DNA of 64,000 bases from Mycobacterium sp. GTDB taxonomy: Bacteria; Actinomycetota; Actinomycetes; Mycobacteriales; Mycobacteriaceae. The notes beneath the pieces are model-generated. The model made no database searches, was not told the DNA's origin, and saw only the letters and a list, made by a program, of their open reading frames with translations. Below, in pieces: positions 34,827 through 45,162 of the stretch. The DNA lies in assembly GCA_018401645.1 (NCBI GenBank), contig JAGYKK010000004.1:1-64000 (forward strand), written 5' to 3'. Numbering within the stretch: the stretch's first letter is position 1; each line of letters starts with the position of its first letter. A program made the translations under genes and the position numbers.

Positions 34827-37349
34827 ATGACTGACACCACGTTGCCGCCCGACGAAACACCCGCTGACCGAGTGGAACTGGTCGACATCCAACAGGAGAT
34901 GCAGCGCAGCTACATCGACTACGCAATGAGCGTGATTGTCGGGCGGGCATTGCCCGAGGTCCGCGACGGCCTTAAGCCGGTGCACCGTCGAGTTCTCTAC
35001 GCAATGTATGACTCCGGCTTCCGGCCCGACCGTAGTCCGGCCAAGTCGGCCCGTTCGGTGGCCGAGACCATGGGCAACTACCATCCGCACGGCGATTCGT
35101 CGATCTACGACACCTTGGTTCGGATGGCCCAGCCCTGGTCACTGCGCTACCCACTAGTTGACGGGCAGGGCAATTTCGGGTCACCGGGCAATGATCCGCC
35201 AGCGGCGATGAGGTACACCGAAGCCCGTCTGACTCCGCTGGCCATGGACATGCTGCGTGAAATCGACGAGGAGACAGTCGATTTCATACCCAATTACGAC
35301 GGCCGCGTGCAGGAGCCCACGGTCTTGCCGAGCCGCTTCCCCAACCTCCTGGCGAATGGCTCCGGTGGAATTGCGGTTGGCATGGCAACCAATATGCCAC
35401 CGCACAATCTTCGTGAACTCGCCGATGCGGTGTACTGGTGCCTGGATAACTTCGAGGCTGATGAAGAGACCACCCTCGCCGCGATGATCCAGCGGATCAA
35501 GGGCCCGGACTTCCCTACCTCGGGCCTGATCGTCGGCACCCAGGGCATTCTCGACGCCTACACGACCGGCCGCGGTTCGATCCGGATGCGCGGAGTCGTG
35601 GCCATCGAGGAGGATTCGCGCAATCGCACCTCCATTGTGATCACTGAGTTGCCGTATCAGGTCAATCACGACAACTTCATCACCTCAATCGCCGACCAGG
35701 TCCGCGACGGCAGGATGAGCGGCATCTCCAACATCGAGGACCAGTCCAGTGACCGGGTGGGCCTGCGGATCGTCGTCGAGATCAAGCGCGACGCCGTGCC
35801 CAAGGTGGTACTGAACAACCTTTACAAACACACTCAGTTGCAAACCAGCTTCGGCGCCAACATGCTGGCCATCGTCGACGGGGTGCCACGCACGCTGCGA
35901 CTGGATCAACTGGTTCGCTACTACGTCAATCACCAACTCGATGTCATCGGTCGCCGAACCACCTATCGACTGCGCAAGGCCAACGAACGTGCCCACATCC
36001 TGCGCGGCTTGGTCAAGGCCCTCGATGCGCTCGATGAGGTGATCGCGCTAATCCGTGCCTCGGCGACTGTCGACGTGGCCCGTACCGGATTGATCGAACT
36101 GCTCGAGATCGACGATATTCAGGCCCAGGCGATTCTGGATATGCAATTGCGTCGGTTGGCCGCGTTGGAACGCCAGCGGATCGTCGAGGACCTGTCCAAA
36201 ATCGAAGCGGAGATCGCGGACCTCGAGGACATCCTCGCCAAACCGGAACGCCAACGCGGCATCGTTCGTGACGAACTCGCCGAGATCATCGAGAAGCACG
36301 GAGACGACCGGCGGACCCGGATCGTCGCGGCCGAGGGTGACGTCGCCGATGAGGATCTGATCGCCCGGGAGGACATTGTCGTCACGATCACCGAGACCGG
36401 TTACGCCAAGCGCACAAAGACCGACCTCTACCGCAGCCAGAAACGCGGCGGCAAGGGGGTGCAAGGTGCGGCGCTAAAACAGGACGACGTCGTCCGGCAT
36501 TTCTTCGTCTGCTCGACCCACGATTGGATTTTGTTCTTCACCACCCAGGGGCGGGTGTATCGCACCAAGGCCTACGACCTCCCGGAAGCGCTTCGCGCTG
36601 CGCGCGGACAGCACGTGGCTAACCTCCTGGCATTCCAGCCCGACGAACGCATCGCCCAGGTGATCCAGATCAAGAGTTACGAAGACGCGCCCTACCTGGT
36701 GCTGGCCACCCGAAACGGGCTGGTGAAGAAGTCGCGGCTCAGTGATTTCGACTCCAATCGCACCGGCGGCATCGTCGCGGTGAACCTGCGCGACGGCGAC
36801 GAGTTGGTCGGGGCGATTCTGTGTTCGGCCGCCGATGATCTGTTGTTGGTGAGCGCCAAGGGTCAGTCGATTCGGTTCTCGGCGACTGACGAGGCCCTGC
36901 GCCCGATGGGCCGGGCCACCTCGGGGGTGCAGGGGATGCGGTTCAACACCGATGACCGACTGTTGTCGCTCAACGTGGTTCGCGAGGGGACGTTCTTGCT
37001 GGTCGCCACCGCCGGCGGGTACGCCAAGCGAACCGCGATCGAGGAGTACACCGCTCAGGGGCGTGGCGGAAAAGGCATCCTGACCATTCAGTACGACACC
37101 CGCCGTGGCACTCTGGTGGGCGCTGTCATGGTCGATGACGACAGCGAGTTGTACGCGATCACCTCCGGCGGCGGGGTGATCCGGACCGCGGCACGGCAGG
37201 TTCGTAAGGCCGGGCGCCAAACCAAGGGCGTTCGCTTGATGAACCTGGGCGAAGGCGTCAAACTGTTGGCCATCGCGCGCAATGCCGAGGAACAGGACGA
37301 CCCCGACGAGGAAAGCGCAGCCGCGGGACCCGAAGCGGAAGTAACGTAG
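34827..37349 (+). CDS. gyrA: DNA gyrase subunit A
   Basis: 840-residue breakage-reunion subunit. The catalytic Tyr is residue 130 in [11 protein letters not shown]. The quinolone-determining region reads [15 protein letters not shown]: the residue corresponding to Ala90 of M. tuberculosis (Ser83 of E. coli) is Ser91 here, with Asp95 kept. Six beta-propeller blades of the C-terminal domain follow, with the GyrA box QKRGGKG. No intein is present, unlike some mycobacterial gyrA genes. Start ATG 34827, 36 bases after gyrB, so a gyrBA operon. Confidence 0.98.
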   Translation: MTDTTLPPDETPADRVELVDIQQEMQRSYIDYAMSVIVGRALPEVRDGLKPVHRRVLYAMYDSGFRPDRSPAKSARSVAETMGNYHPHGDSSIYDTLVRMAQPWSLRYPLVDGQGNFGSPGNDPPAAMRYTEARLTPLAMDMLREIDEETVDFIPNYDGRVQEPTVLPSRFPNLLANGSGGIAVGMATNMPPHNLRELADAVYWCLDNFEADEETTLAAMIQRIKGPDFPTSGLIVGTQGILDAYTTGRGSIRMRGVVAIEEDSRNRTSIVITELPYQVNHDNFITSIADQVRDGRMSGISNIEDQSSDRVGLRIVVEIKRDAVPKVVLNNLYKHTQLQTSFGANMLAIVDGVPRTLRLDQLVRYYVNHQLDVIGRRTTYRLRKANERAHILRGLVKALDALDEVIALIRASATVDVARTGLIELLEIDDIQAQAILDMQLRRLAALERQRIVEDLSKIEAEIADLEDILAKPERQRGIVRDELAEIIEKHGDDRRTRIVAAEGDVADEDLIAREDIVVTITETGYAKRTKTDLYRSQKRGGKGVQGAALKQDDVVRHFFVCSTHDWILFFTTQGRVYRTKAYDLPEALRAARGQHVANLLAFQPDERIAQVIQIKSYEDAPYLVLATRNGLVKKSRLSDFDSNRTGGIVAVNLRDGDELVGAILCSAADDLLLVSAKGQSIRFSATDEALRPMGRATSGVQGMRFNTDDRLLSLNVVREGTFLLVATAGGYAKRTAIEEYTAQGRGGKGILTIQYDTRRGTLVGAVMVDDDSELYAITSGGGVIRTAARQVRKAGRQTKGVRLMNLGEGVKLLAIARNAEEQDDPDEESAAAGPEAEVT

Positions 37350-37377
37350 CCGCCGGCACCACAGCTAAGGAGTGTTG

Positions 37378-38166
37378 GTGACTTCACCGAATGAGCCCGG
37401 GTCGGGCGAGCGCCCGGCGAGCGTAGACAGCCGGACTGATGTGCCGCCGTGGCAGAGTGGCGCGCGCTCCCGTCCGGACACTGCGGTTCCGCGACCGGCC
37501 GCACCTTCGCCGCCGCGGGGAGCAGACCCCCGAGCGAGCCGCTATGTCACCGGTTTGGCCGCCCCGGACCTGTCGGCGATGAGTCCGCTGGCGCAACGGC
37601 CCGATCCCGAACCGGCGCCCGTGCGCACCGATTCGCGCACCGATTTGCGCACCGATCGAAACGACGCCGTCCTGACCGCAGCCCTACCCAGTGAGCTGCC
37701 GGATTTGTCGGGACCGGCACCGAGACCCGCGCCGCCACGCAAAGCCTCGGCGGATACGGCCACTGCCGCGCCGCCGCGGTTCCAGGTGGGCGCGCGCCAC
37801 CGGGGCCCGGTCCGGGCCAGCATGCAGATTCGCCGCATCGACCCGTGGAGCGCGCTGAAGGTCTCCCTGCTACTCAACGCGGCGCTGTTCTTCGTTTGGA
37901 TGATCGCGGTGGCCTTCCTGTACCTCGCGCTGGCCGCAATGGGGGTGTGGAGCAAGCTCAACAGTAATGTCGGGGACCTGTTGACCAGCGGTGACGGCGG
38001 TGGCGGAGATCTTGTTTCGGCGGGTTCAATCTTCGGTGGCGCGGCGTTGATCGGCTTGGTCAATATCGTGCTGTTGACCGCGATGGCCACCGTCGGGGCT
38101 TACATCTACAACCTGAGCACCGATATCGTCGGTGGCGTCGAGGTCACGCTGGCCGATTTGGACTAA
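37378..38166 (+). CDS. DUF3566 membrane protein (Rv0007-like)
   Basis: 262-residue protein: a disordered Pro/Arg/Asp-rich N-terminal 140 residues (with the repeated DSRTDLRTDRND), the conserved RGPVRASMQIRRIDPWSALK, and two membrane helices (VSLLLNAALFFVWMIAVAFLYLAL and SIFGGAALIGLVNIVLLTAMATVG). This is the family DUF3566, always next to gyrA in actinobacteria; role unknown, possibly in cell-envelope assembly. The start is GTG 37378, five bases after AAGGAG; an in-frame GTG at 37372 is too close to that site. Confidence 0.9.
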   Translation: MTSPNEPGSGERPASVDSRTDVPPWQSGARSRPDTAVPRPAAPSPPRGADPRASRYVTGLAAPDLSAMSPLAQRPDPEPAPVRTDSRTDLRTDRNDAVLTAALPSELPDLSGPAPRPAPPRKASADTATAAPPRFQVGARHRGPVRASMQIRRIDPWSALKVSLLLNAALFFVWMIAVAFLYLALAAMGVWSKLNSNVGDLLTSGDGGGGDLVSAGSIFGGAALIGLVNIVLLTAMATVGAYIYNLSTDIVGGVEVTLADLD

Positions 38167-38251
38167 GCGTCGATCAGGGCCGGTGCGGGCTGCGCGTTTA
38201 GGCAGGCTGGCGTGGGTGCGGTAATCTCGGCGATCGTCCGTGTGCGATTCC

Positions 38252-38325
38252 GGGCCTATAGCTCAGGTGGTTAGAGCGCTTCGCTGATAACGAAGAGGTC
38301 GGAGGTTCGAGTCCTCCTAGGCCCA
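38252..38325 (+). tRNA. ileT: tRNA-Ile (anticodon GAT)
   Basis: 74 bases, acceptor GGGCCTA pairing with TAGGCCC plus A; D-stem with AGCTCAGGTGGTTAGAGC; anticodon GAT at 38286-38288 in CTGATAAC; T-loop GGTTCGAGTCC. CCA is not encoded in full. It stands downstream of gyrA and the DUF3566 gene as in other mycobacteria. Confidence 0.97.
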
Positions 38326-38377
38326 CGATGTCCCAACCGGCGACGAGTTCGCACTTGTCGTCGAGGTCGGCATCTCT

Positions 38378-38450
38378 GGGGCCTTAGCTCAGTTGGTAGA
38401 GCGCTGCCTTTGCAAGGCAGATGTCAGGAGTTCGAATCTCCTAGGCTCCA
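38378..38450 (+). tRNA. alaT: tRNA-Ala (anticodon TGC)
   Basis: 73 bases, acceptor GGGGCCT pairing with AGGCTCC plus A (one G-U pair); anticodon TGC at 38411-38413 within CTTTGCAAG; T-arm GAGTTCGAATCTC. Lies 52 bases after tRNA-Ile, likely co-transcribed. Confidence 0.97.
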
Positions 38451-38500
38451 CACGTCGGTGCGCCGAAAGCGGTGGCCGAGGAAAGCACGCGCCGACGCTA

Positions 38501-39049
38501 ATGGCAGACTGCATTCCCGTGAGCACAAGCCCAATTCAGACAGCGACCGCGACCTTGCACACCAACCGCGGCGACATCACGATTGCCCTCTTCGGTAACC
38601 ACGCCCCCAAGACCGTCGCCAATTTCGTCGGACTGGCGCAGGGCACCAAGGACTATTCGGAAGCGAACGCATCCGGCGGTCGGTCGGGCCCGTTCTATGA
38701 CGGGGCGGTCTTTCACCGCGTCATCGACGGCTTCATGATCCAGGGCGGCGACCCGACCGGCACCGGACGGGGCGACGCGGGTTACAAGTTTGCCGACGAA
38801 TTCCACCCCGAGTTGCAGTTCGACCGGCCCTATCTGTTGGCCATGGCCAATGCCGGCCCCGGAACCAACGGCTGCCAGTTTTTCATCACCGTGGGTCCCA
38901 CGCCGCACCTCACCCGAAAGCACACCATCTTCGGCGAGGTTGTCGACGCGGAGTCCCAGAAGGTCGTCGACGCGATCTCCGGCACCCCGGTCGATCGCAA
39001 CGACCGCCCGACCGAGGCCGTCGTGATCGAGTCGGTCACCATTTCCTAA
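38501..39049 (+). CDS. ppiA: Peptidyl-prolyl cis-trans isomerase A (cyclophilin)
   Basis: 182-residue cyclophilin that isomerises prolyl bonds. The active site includes FHRVIDGFMIQGGDPTGTG, with the catalytic Arg and Phe, then LLAMANAGPGTNGCQFFIT, and the end HTIFGEVVDAESQKVV. ATG 38501 begins ADCIPVSTSPIQTATATLHT, matching mycobacterial PpiA; the reading frame is open further upstream, but that part is the tRNA. No signal peptide is seen. It overlaps the converging Rv0010c-like gene by four bases. Confidence 0.96.
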   Translation: MADCIPVSTSPIQTATATLHTNRGDITIALFGNHAPKTVANFVGLAQGTKDYSEANASGGRSGPFYDGAVFHRVIDGFMIQGGDPTGTGRGDAGYKFADEFHPELQFDRPYLLAMANAGPGTNGCQFFITVGPTPHLTRKHTIFGEVVDAESQKVVDAISGTPVDRNDRPTEAVVIESVTIS

Positions 39050-39493
39050 GTTGCCGGGCGGCCGGCGTATCCAGCGGCGGTCAGTGCGTCGAGGACGTCA
39101 AGGGGGTCGCCGCCGAGGTCCCAGCGGCTGAGCACGATCAAATGGGAGTCGTCGCCGCCGAGATCCACATCTATCTCGAGTAGCCGAACTTTACGCCCAA
39201 GGCGCCGGAATTCGGTGATGCGGATCAACTCGATGTCGGCCGGCTGGATATTCACGGTGCGAAACCACCCCCGATAGGACAATCCGGTGGCGGTGATGGC
39301 GACGTTGATTCCTGTCGAATCGACGAGCGTGACATTCCCGCGGCGAATACCAGCAGTCCACCGCCGCCACGGCGCCGAGAAGTCGCCCCGGTGGGTCAGC
39401 GGCAATCGTCGCGGAAGCCACGGCCATGAGGAATCCGGCCAGGCCAACGCCGGAGATGGCGGCCGACGAGGGACCCCACTCGCGGTTATCCAC
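39046..39493 (-). pseudogene. PH-domain membrane protein (Rv0010c-like), frameshifted
   Basis: Small membrane protein of the mycobacterial Rv0010c family. One frame gives the N-terminal part (REWGPSSAAISGVGLAGFLMAVASATIAADPPGRLLGAVAAV, two short hydrophobic helices). Another gives the C-terminal part (ATGLSYRGWFRTVNIQPADI, ITEFRRLGRKVRLLEID, LSRWDLGGDPLDVLDALTAAGYAGR), which resembles a PH domain. The frame changes near 39360, probably by one base. The likely GTG start at 39493 lies inside the DnaA-box pair. Function unknown. Confidence 0.75.
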
Positions 39494-39507
39494 AGGGGTT
39501 ATCCACA
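39486..39507 (+). promoter_or_regulatory. Pair of perfect DnaA boxes
   Basis: TTATCCACA occurs at 39486-39494 and again at 39499-39507 in the same orientation, 13 bases start to start, a little over one helical turn. Both match the DnaA-box consensus exactly, and no such site was noticed elsewhere in coding sequence. They cover the start of the Rv0010c-like gene and lie just downstream of crgA. Confidence 0.8.
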
Positions 39508-39538
39508 ATGGGGATGAATCACACCGTTGTGATTGTCT

Positions 39539-39820
39539 TCATCGCCACCGCATGGTCAACAGCAACCCAGCGATCATGAAGCCGAAGGCAATCGCGTAGT
39601 TCCAAGGGCCGAGGTCGGACATCCACTGCAGTGGTTCGGGCGTGTTGTACCCCGACGCCGCGAGTTGGAAGACCAACAGCCACAGCAGGCCGAACAGCAT
39701 CAGTCCGATGAACAGCACCACGAACCAGGAACTGGAGGGACCGGCCTTCACTTTGACCGGGGTGCGACTAACGGCATTGGCGGTGAAGTCGTTTTTCTTG
39801 CGGACCTTGGACTTGGGCAT
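39539..39820 (-). CDS. crgA: Cell division protein CrgA
   Basis: 93-residue membrane protein of the actinobacterial divisome that contacts FtsZ, FtsI and FtsQ. The basic N-terminus [20 protein letters not shown] precedes two helices ([23 protein letters not shown] and [18 protein letters not shown]), and the protein ends RWR. Start ATG 39820, preceded by GAAGG; the four-residue longer form from 39832 is less likely. In M. tuberculosis a DUF881 membrane gene (Rv0012) follows between crgA and trpG; it is absent here. Confidence 0.95.
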   Translation of the reverse strand: MPKSKVRKKNDFTANAVSRTPVKVKAGPSSSWFVVLFIGLMLFGLLWLLVFQLAASGYNTPEPLQWMSDLGPWNYAIAFGFMIAGLLLTMRWR

Positions 39821-39950
39821 GGCGACCTTCACGGTTGGTTATAGGTGGGAAAATGGGCCGGGGCAGGGGTGCAGACTGGGTTGAGGGTTACCACGAGATT
39901 AACCCAGCGGCGTCGCGAGCAGGTAGTACCCACCCGGTAGCCTGCAAGGC

Positions 39951-40652
39951 GTGCAGGTCTTGGTCGTCGATAACTACGACAGCTTCGTGTTCAACCTGGT
40001 TCAGTACCTCGGCCAGCTCGGGGTGGATGCCCGGGTCTGGCGCAATGATGATCCACGATTGATTGGTGCCGGCGGGATCGCCGCGGCGGCCGAGGAATTC
40101 GACGGCGTGCTGTTGAGCCCCGGACCCGGTAAACCCGAGGCGGCCGGGGCCTCCATCGGTTTGGTAAAAGCCTGCGCGGTCACCCGCACGCCACTACTGG
40201 GGGTGTGCCTTGGTCATCAGGCCATCGGCGTGGCGTTCGGCGCGACGGTGGACCGCGCCCCGGAACTGCTGCACGGCAAGACGAGTGAGGTGTTTCACGA
40301 GGGGGCCGGGGTTCTGCGGGGCCTCGCGGATCCCTTCACCGCGACCCGGTATCACTCGCTGACGATTCTGCCGGAGTCCGTGCCGGCCGAGTTGGAAGTC
40401 ACCGCGCGCACCCGAGGGGGGGTGATCATGGCAATCCGCCATGTCGAGCTGCCGATCCACGGCGTTCAGTTCCATCCGGAGTCGATCCTCACCGAAGGTG
40501 GCCACCGGATGCTGGCGAACTGGCTTAGCTACTGCGGCGACCCCCCCGCCGAGTCACTGGTAGGCCGCCTCGAGCAGGAGGTCACCGACACGGTCCGGCA
40601 CGCGACCGCCGGTGATCTGGGCCGGGCTGCTATGACGCGAAGTTCAACGTGA
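39951..40652 (+). CDS. trpG: Anthranilate / aminodeoxychorismate synthase glutamine amidotransferase
   Basis: 233-residue class I glutamine amidotransferase that supplies ammonia to a chorismate-using partner (tryptophan or folate pathway). The catalytic Cys is in LLGVCLGHQAIG and the His/Glu pair in GVQFHPESILTEGG; SPGPGKPEAAG lies in the oxyanion region. Start GTG 39951. No partner synthase is nearby. It overlaps the convergent pknB end by 23 bases. The C-terminal 35 residues (ESLVGRLEQEVTDTVRHATA) are beyond the domain. Confidence 0.93.
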   Translation: MQVLVVDNYDSFVFNLVQYLGQLGVDARVWRNDDPRLIGAGGIAAAAEEFDGVLLSPGPGKPEAAGASIGLVKACAVTRTPLLGVCLGHQAIGVAFGATVDRAPELLHGKTSEVFHEGAGVLRGLADPFTATRYHSLTILPESVPAELEVTARTRGGVIMAIRHVELPIHGVQFHPESILTEGGHRMLANWLSYCGDPPAESLVGRLEQEVTDTVRHATAGDLGRAAMTRSST

Positions 40653-42498
40653 TCAGACCGTCAATGTTGATCCCGGCGCCGGGCGCCGGACTCTGGGTGA
40701 CCACCGCGTTGGTTCGCTGACCGCTGTTGGGCACGTCCGCGCCCTTCACCAGGACGCCGGCCCAGCCCAGTGCCCGCAGGTTCGGCTCCGCATCCACCCA
40801 GAATTGGCCCATCAGATTGGGCATGACGAATTGGTTGCCCTTGGATACCTGCAGGGTGATCGGGCTGTCCAGCGCGGTGGCGGTGCCGGCCGCCGGCACG
40901 GTGGCGAGAACCTGCCCCGCCGGCGCGGGGCTGTCGACGGTCGCGGTGAGGATGGTCGGGAAGCCAAGCGTGTTGAGGTTCCTGGTGGCAAGTTCGGCGG
41001 TCTGCCCGCCGACGTCGGGGATTTCCCGGGTCCGTGGGCCGGTGCCGACGACGATCGTGATCTCGTTGGTGATCGCCGAGGTTGCGTTTGCGGGTGGGAC
41101 CGTGCTGAGAACCTGATCCCGTTGTTCCGGGGTGGACGGCGCCTCGGCCTGTTTGAACTTGCCAAAGCCGGCCGCCGTGAGTTTCTTGACCGCCTCGGCA
41201 TAGCTCATCGCCGCGACGTCGGGCACCTCGCGTTGCTCGGGGCCGGTGGAGACGCTGATCAGGATCTCGTCGCCGGCATTGACGGAGGTGTTGCCCGCGG
41301 GGTCGGTCTTGATGACGTGGTCGGGCGGCACGGCGTTGTCCGGCTTCTGTTGGGTGCGGATCTTGAAACCCTTGGTCTGCAGAGCGGCCACCGCATCGGC
41401 GGACAGCTGGCCTACGACATCGGGGACCTGAACGGCGCGCGGCTTACCGCCGCTCATGTTGATGGCAAGGGTCACGACCACGGTCAGGATTGCCAGGATG
41501 GCGGCCGCGCCGAGCCACCGGCCAATCGTCCCGCCGCGTTCGGAGGCGGCATAGTCGTAGGACGCCGCACGCGCGGCTTCGGCCCTCAGGTTCGACCGAG
41601 ACGGCGCCAGCATCATGGTCCGCTCGGCGTGGGTGAGCACCTTCGGCGCCTCGGGTTTCTCGCCGCTGTGCACCCGCACCAGGTCGGCCCGCATCTCCGC
41701 GGCCGTTTGATAGCGGTTGTCGGGATTCTTGGCCAGCGCCTTGAGCACGACGGCATCGAGTTCCGGGGATATCCCAGCGTGGCGCTGTGACGGCGGCACG
41801 GGGTCTTCGCGCACGTGCTGATAGGCGACGGCCACCGGGGAGTCACCGACGAAAGGCGGTACGCCGGTGATCATTTCGTACAAAACGCATCCCAGGGAGT
41901 ACACGTCGGAGCGGGGGTCGACCGACTCGCCACGGGCCTGCTCCGGAGAGAGGTACTGCGCGGTGCCGATCACCGCTGCGGTCCGGGTCACGCTGTTGCC
42001 GCTGTCAGCAAGTGCGCGGGCGATTCCGAAATCCATCACTTTGACCGCACCGGACTTGGAGATCATGATGTTGGCTGGCTTGACGTCGCGGTGGACGATC
42101 CCGTGCTGATGGCTGAAGTTGAGCGCCTGGCAGGCGTCGGAGATCACTTCCAGCGCCCGGCGTGGTGGCATCGGTCCGTCGTTGTGAACGATGTCGCGCA
42201 GCGTTACACCGTCGACGTACTCCATCACGATGTAGGGCAGCGGCCCACTCGACGTCGCGGCCTCTCCGGTGTCGTACACCGCGACGATCGCCGGGTGGTT
42301 GAGCGCGGCGGCATTCTGCGCCTCGCGCCGGAAACGCAGGTAAAAGCTGGGGTCCCGGGCCAGATCGGCGCGCAGGACCTTGACCGCAACGTCGCGGTGC
42401 AGTCTCAGATCTCGGGCCAGGTGGACCTCCGACATCCCGCCGAAGCCCAGAATTTCCCCCAATTCGTAGCGGTCGGAGAGGTGCTGTGGCCCGGTCAC
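40630..42498 (-). CDS. pknB: Serine/threonine protein kinase PknB with PASTA domains
   Basis: 622-residue transmembrane kinase that senses muropeptides or lipid II and controls growth. The kinase domain (residues 1-280) has [12 protein letters not shown], catalytic [10 protein letters not shown] and DFG, with activation-loop threonines in [19 protein letters not shown] juxtamembrane stretch contains further threonines, then one helix ([17 protein letters not shown]) and four PASTA repeats, each with a VP-D-V-G-like start and an SxG end. Start GTG 42498 overlaps the pknA stop (GTGA). Known targets include CwlM, FhaA, PbpA and GarA. Confidence 0.97.
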   Translation of the reverse strand: MTGPQHLSDRYELGEILGFGGMSEVHLARDLRLHRDVAVKVLRADLARDPSFYLRFRREAQNAAALNHPAIVAVYDTGEAATSSGPLPYIVMEYVDGVTLRDIVHNDGPMPPRRALEVISDACQALNFSHQHGIVHRDVKPANIMISKSGAVKVMDFGIARALADSGNSVTRTAAVIGTAQYLSPEQARGESVDPRSDVYSLGCVLYEMITGVPPFVGDSPVAVAYQHVREDPVPPSQRHAGISPELDAVVLKALAKNPDNRYQTAAEMRADLVRVHSGEKPEAPKVLTHAERTMMLAPSRSNLRAEAARAASYDYAASERGGTIGRWLGAAAILAILTVVVTLAINMSGGKPRAVQVPDVVGQLSADAVAALQTKGFKIRTQQKPDNAVPPDHVIKTDPAGNTSVNAGDEILISVSTGPEQREVPDVAAMSYAEAVKKLTAAGFGKFKQAEAPSTPEQRDQVLSTVPPANATSAITNEITIVVGTGPRTREIPDVGGQTAELATRNLNTLGFPTILTATVDSPAPAGQVLATVPAAGTATALDSPITLQVSKGNQFVMPNLMGQFWVDAEPNLRALGWAGVLVKGADVPNSGQRTNAVVTQSPAPGAGINIDGLITLNFAS

Positions 42499-43655
42499 GG
42501 CGGCGGCCCGCCGTCGTCGGGGGCGTCTGGTTCGACGGTGTCGGTGACGGTCTGCTGGACCGGGGTCCTGGAGCGTTCGTCCCGGTCCGCCACAACCAGC
42601 AGGATCGCGCTGATGATCGCCAGGGCGCCGAGGATGCCGGCCGCCCACAGCAGTGCGCGCTGACCCGCGGAGAATGCCCGCCGGGCTGGTGGCGGGGAGC
42701 GGTGACCCGTCGTGGGGCGCGGCCGCGGGGCCGGGGCGGGCCGCGACTCTGCCCGCTTCGCACCCGGAATCGAGGCCGGATTCGCCTTGATGACAGGTGC
42801 GGAGTTCGGTCTCGGGGCCCGTCGGCCGGAACGCACCGCGGACACCGCGTCGGCGAACTGTCCGCCGTTGCGATAACGCATACCGGGATTCTTCACCAGG
42901 GTGATCTCGATGAGTTCCCGCACGTTGGGCGGAAGGTCGGCCGGAAGCGGCGCAGGGGTTTCTTTGATGTGCTTCATTGCGACGGTCAGAGCACCGTCGC
43001 CAACAAAGGGTCGCTTCCCCGAAACCGCCTCGTAACCAACAACTCCGAGCGAGTAGACGTCACTGGCCGCCGTGGCATCCTCGCCGAGCGCTTGTTCTGG
43101 TGCGATGTACTGAGCCGTGCCCATCACCATCCCGGTCTGGGTCACCGGAACCGCGTCGACTGCCTTTGCGATGCCGAAGTCGGTGAGTTTCACCTGGCCG
43201 CTCGGTGTGATGAGGATGTTGCCGGGTTTGACGTCCCGATGCACCAGGCCTGCGGTGTGTGCGACCTGCAGCGCCCGGCCGGTCTGCTCGAGCATGTCGA
43301 GGGCGTGCCGCAGCGACAACCGGCCGGTCCGCTTGAGCACGGAGTTGAGCGGTTCGCCGTTGACGAGCTCCATCACCAGATATGCGGTCCGGCCCTCCCC
43401 GTCCATATCGGTCTCGCCGTAGTCGTGCACGGCGGCGATGCCCGGGTGATTGAGCATGGCGACTATGCGGGCTTCGGCACGGAAACGCTCCAGGAACTCG
43501 GGGTCCGAAGAGAACTCCTGTTTGAGAACCTTTACCGCAACCCGGCGGCCCAACCGGCTGTCGACGGCCTCCCATACCTGGCCCATCCCGCCGGTAGCGA
43601 TCAGTCGCTGCAGCCGGTATCGCCCGGAGAGGGTTACACCCACGCGGGGGCTCAT
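42495..43655 (-). CDS. pknA: Serine/threonine protein kinase PknA
   Basis: 386-residue transmembrane kinase that regulates cell shape and division. Gly-loop [13 protein letters not shown], Lys in [11 protein letters not shown], catalytic loop [18 protein letters not shown], activation segment [13 protein letters not shown]; a Pro/Arg-rich linker; helix [22 protein letters not shown]; and a short outer tail. It lacks PASTA repeats. Start ATG 43655 ([17 protein letters not shown]). It is preceded by a 12-codon ORF that begins with the same MSPR and whose stop overlaps this start. Confidence 0.96.
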   Translation of the reverse strand: MSPRVGVTLSGRYRLQRLIATGGMGQVWEAVDSRLGRRVAVKVLKQEFSSDPEFLERFRAEARIVAMLNHPGIAAVHDYGETDMDGEGRTAYLVMELVNGEPLNSVLKRTGRLSLRHALDMLEQTGRALQVAHTAGLVHRDVKPGNILITPSGQVKLTDFGIAKAVDAVPVTQTGMVMGTAQYIAPEQALGEDATAASDVYSLGVVGYEAVSGKRPFVGDGALTVAMKHIKETPAPLPADLPPNVRELIEITLVKNPGMRYRNGGQFADAVSAVRSGRRAPRPNSAPVIKANPASIPGAKRAESRPAPAPRPRPTTGHRSPPPARRAFSAGQRALLWAAGILGALAIISAILLVVADRDERSRTPVQQTVTDTVEPDAPDDGGPPP

Positions 43656-43690
43656 TGCTTGCCTCGCTTCGCTTGGCTGCGGGGGCTCAT
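43652..43690 (-). CDS. 12-codon ORF coupling pbpA to pknA
   Basis: Reads [12 protein letters not shown] and stop. Its ATG (43690) overlaps the pbpA stop as ATGA, and its TGA overlaps the pknA ATG in the same way. The first bases (AGCAATGAGCCCCCGC) repeat those of pknA 34-38 bases downstream, so it looks like a short duplication of the pknA start that kept a chain of coupled stops and starts. Whether it is translated is unknown. Confidence 0.45.
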   Translation of the reverse strand: MSPRSQAKRGKQ

Positions 43691-45162
43691 TGCTCTCCCT
43701 GCAATGCGGCCGCGATCGTCGCCCGCCCGATCGGTGCTGCGAGTTCGCCGCCGGTGGCCGAAAGACGGTCTCCGCCGTTTTCCACAAGCACTGCTACCGC
43801 GACCCGTGGGTTCTGAGCCGGGGCGAAGGCTATGTACCAGGCATGCGGCGGGGTAACCCGCGGATTCGTGCCGTGTTCTGCGGTTCCGGTCTTGGACGCG
43901 ATCTGCACGCCCGGGATCGCCCCCTGTTGCCGGGTGAACTTTTCGGCGCCAACCATCAAATCCGAAAGTTTAGCCGCGACCTGAGGGGAGACCGCGCGCC
44001 GCAGTTCCCGAGGTGCGGTGGCGCTGATGTTGGACAGACCGGGTCCTTCAAGCCGGTCCACCAGATACGGCGACATCATCACACCGGAGTTAGCCACCGC
44101 CGCGGCGATCATCGCATTCTGCAGCGGAGTCACCGCGACGTCCTTCTGCCCCATGCTCGACATTCCGACTGCGGCTGCGTCGGACATCGGACCGACGGTC
44201 GATTCGGCCACCTGCATGGGAATGGAGGTCGGCGGGCTGTCGAACCCAAAGGCATCGGCGGTTCCGCGCAGTGCATCCGCGCCGATCCGGATACCCAATT
44301 CCACGAAGGCGGTGTTGCACGAGCGCTCGAAGGCTTCCCGGAGGGGGGCCGTCGGCGCGCCACCGCACGGTTCCCCGCCGTAGTTTTCCAGCGTCGCGGT
44401 GCTGTCGGGAAGGGTGATCGACCCGGCGGCGGTCAGCGGTGCGTCCTCGGGCATCCCGGCCTGCAAGGCCGCCGCGGTGGTGATCACCTTGAACGTGGAT
44501 CCGGGTGGGTAGCGTTCGGCGATAGCGCGATTCGTCAGCGGAGAGGCCGGATCGTCGCGCAACTGCTGCCAGGCTTCGCCCTGCGCCTCGGCCGCATGGG
44601 TGGCCAGCAGATTGGGGTCGTAGGACGGCGCGGACACCATTGCCAGAATCTTTCCCGTGGCCGGCTCCAGGGCCACCACCGAGCCCCTGCACGGACCATC
44701 GCAGGCCTGCTGGAGGGCCGTCCACGCGGCCTGCTGGACTCTGGGGACCAGCGTGGTTTCCACGTTGCCGCCACGCGGATCACGGCCGGTGAAAAAATCT
44801 GCCAACCGACGCCCGAACAATCGCTCATCAGAGCCGTTAAGGATTAGATCCTCGGCCCGCTCAAGACCTTTGCTCGAAAACCGAAGCGAGTAGAAGCCGG
44901 TGACTGGCGCGTAGAGGAACGGGTCCGGGTAGACCCGGAGGTAGCGGTATCGGCCGTTGGTTGACAGCGAGTACGCCAGCAACTGGCCCTCGGCGGTGAT
45001 CTGTCCGCGCTGCCGGGAGTATTCGTCAAGCAGTACCCGTTGATTGCGAGGGTCGGATCGCAGTGCGTCGGCCCGAAAGACCTGCGTCACAGTGGCGTTG
45101 ATGAGCAGGACCACGATCAACGCCATAACCATCATCGAGATTCGTCGCAGGGAGGTGTTCAT
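43687..45162 (-). CDS. pbpA: Penicillin-binding protein PbpA (class B transpeptidase)
   Basis: 491-residue membrane-anchored class B PBP that cross-links peptidoglycan, known in mycobacteria for a role in division. N-terminal helix [18 protein letters not shown]. The transpeptidase domain holds the three motifs: SxxK in [12 protein letters not shown], SxN in [12 protein letters not shown], and KTG in [11 protein letters not shown]. The start is ATG 45162, overlapping the rodA stop by one base (TGATG). The end is joined to a 12-codon ORF before pknA. Confidence 0.97.
   Translation of the reverse strand: MNTSLRRISMMVMALIVVLLINATVTQVFRADALRSDPRNQRVLLDEYSRQRGQITAEGQLLAYSLSTNGRYRYLRVYPDPFLYAPVTGFYSLRFSSKGLERAEDLILNGSDERLFGRRLADFFTGRDPRGGNVETTLVPRVQQAAWTALQQACDGPCRGSVVALEPATGKILAMVSAPSYDPNLLATHAAEAQGEAWQQLRDDPASPLTNRAIAERYPPGSTFKVITTAAALQAGMPEDAPLTAAGSITLPDSTATLENYGGEPCGGAPTAPLREAFERSCNTAFVELGIRIGADALRGTADAFGFDSPPTSIPMQVAESTVGPMSDAAAVGMSSMGQKDVAVTPLQNAMIAAAVANSGVMMSPYLVDRLEGPGLSNISATAPRELRRAVSPQVAAKLSDLMVGAEKFTRQQGAIPGVQIASKTGTAEHGTNPRVTPPHAWYIAFAPAQNPRVAVAVLVENGGDRLSATGGELAAPIGRATIAAALQGEQ

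Noticed and set aside
40804..41790. 328-codon open frame antisense to pknB
   Set aside because: Shadow of the PASTA and kinase coding region; repetitive Gly/Arg-rich text without family features.
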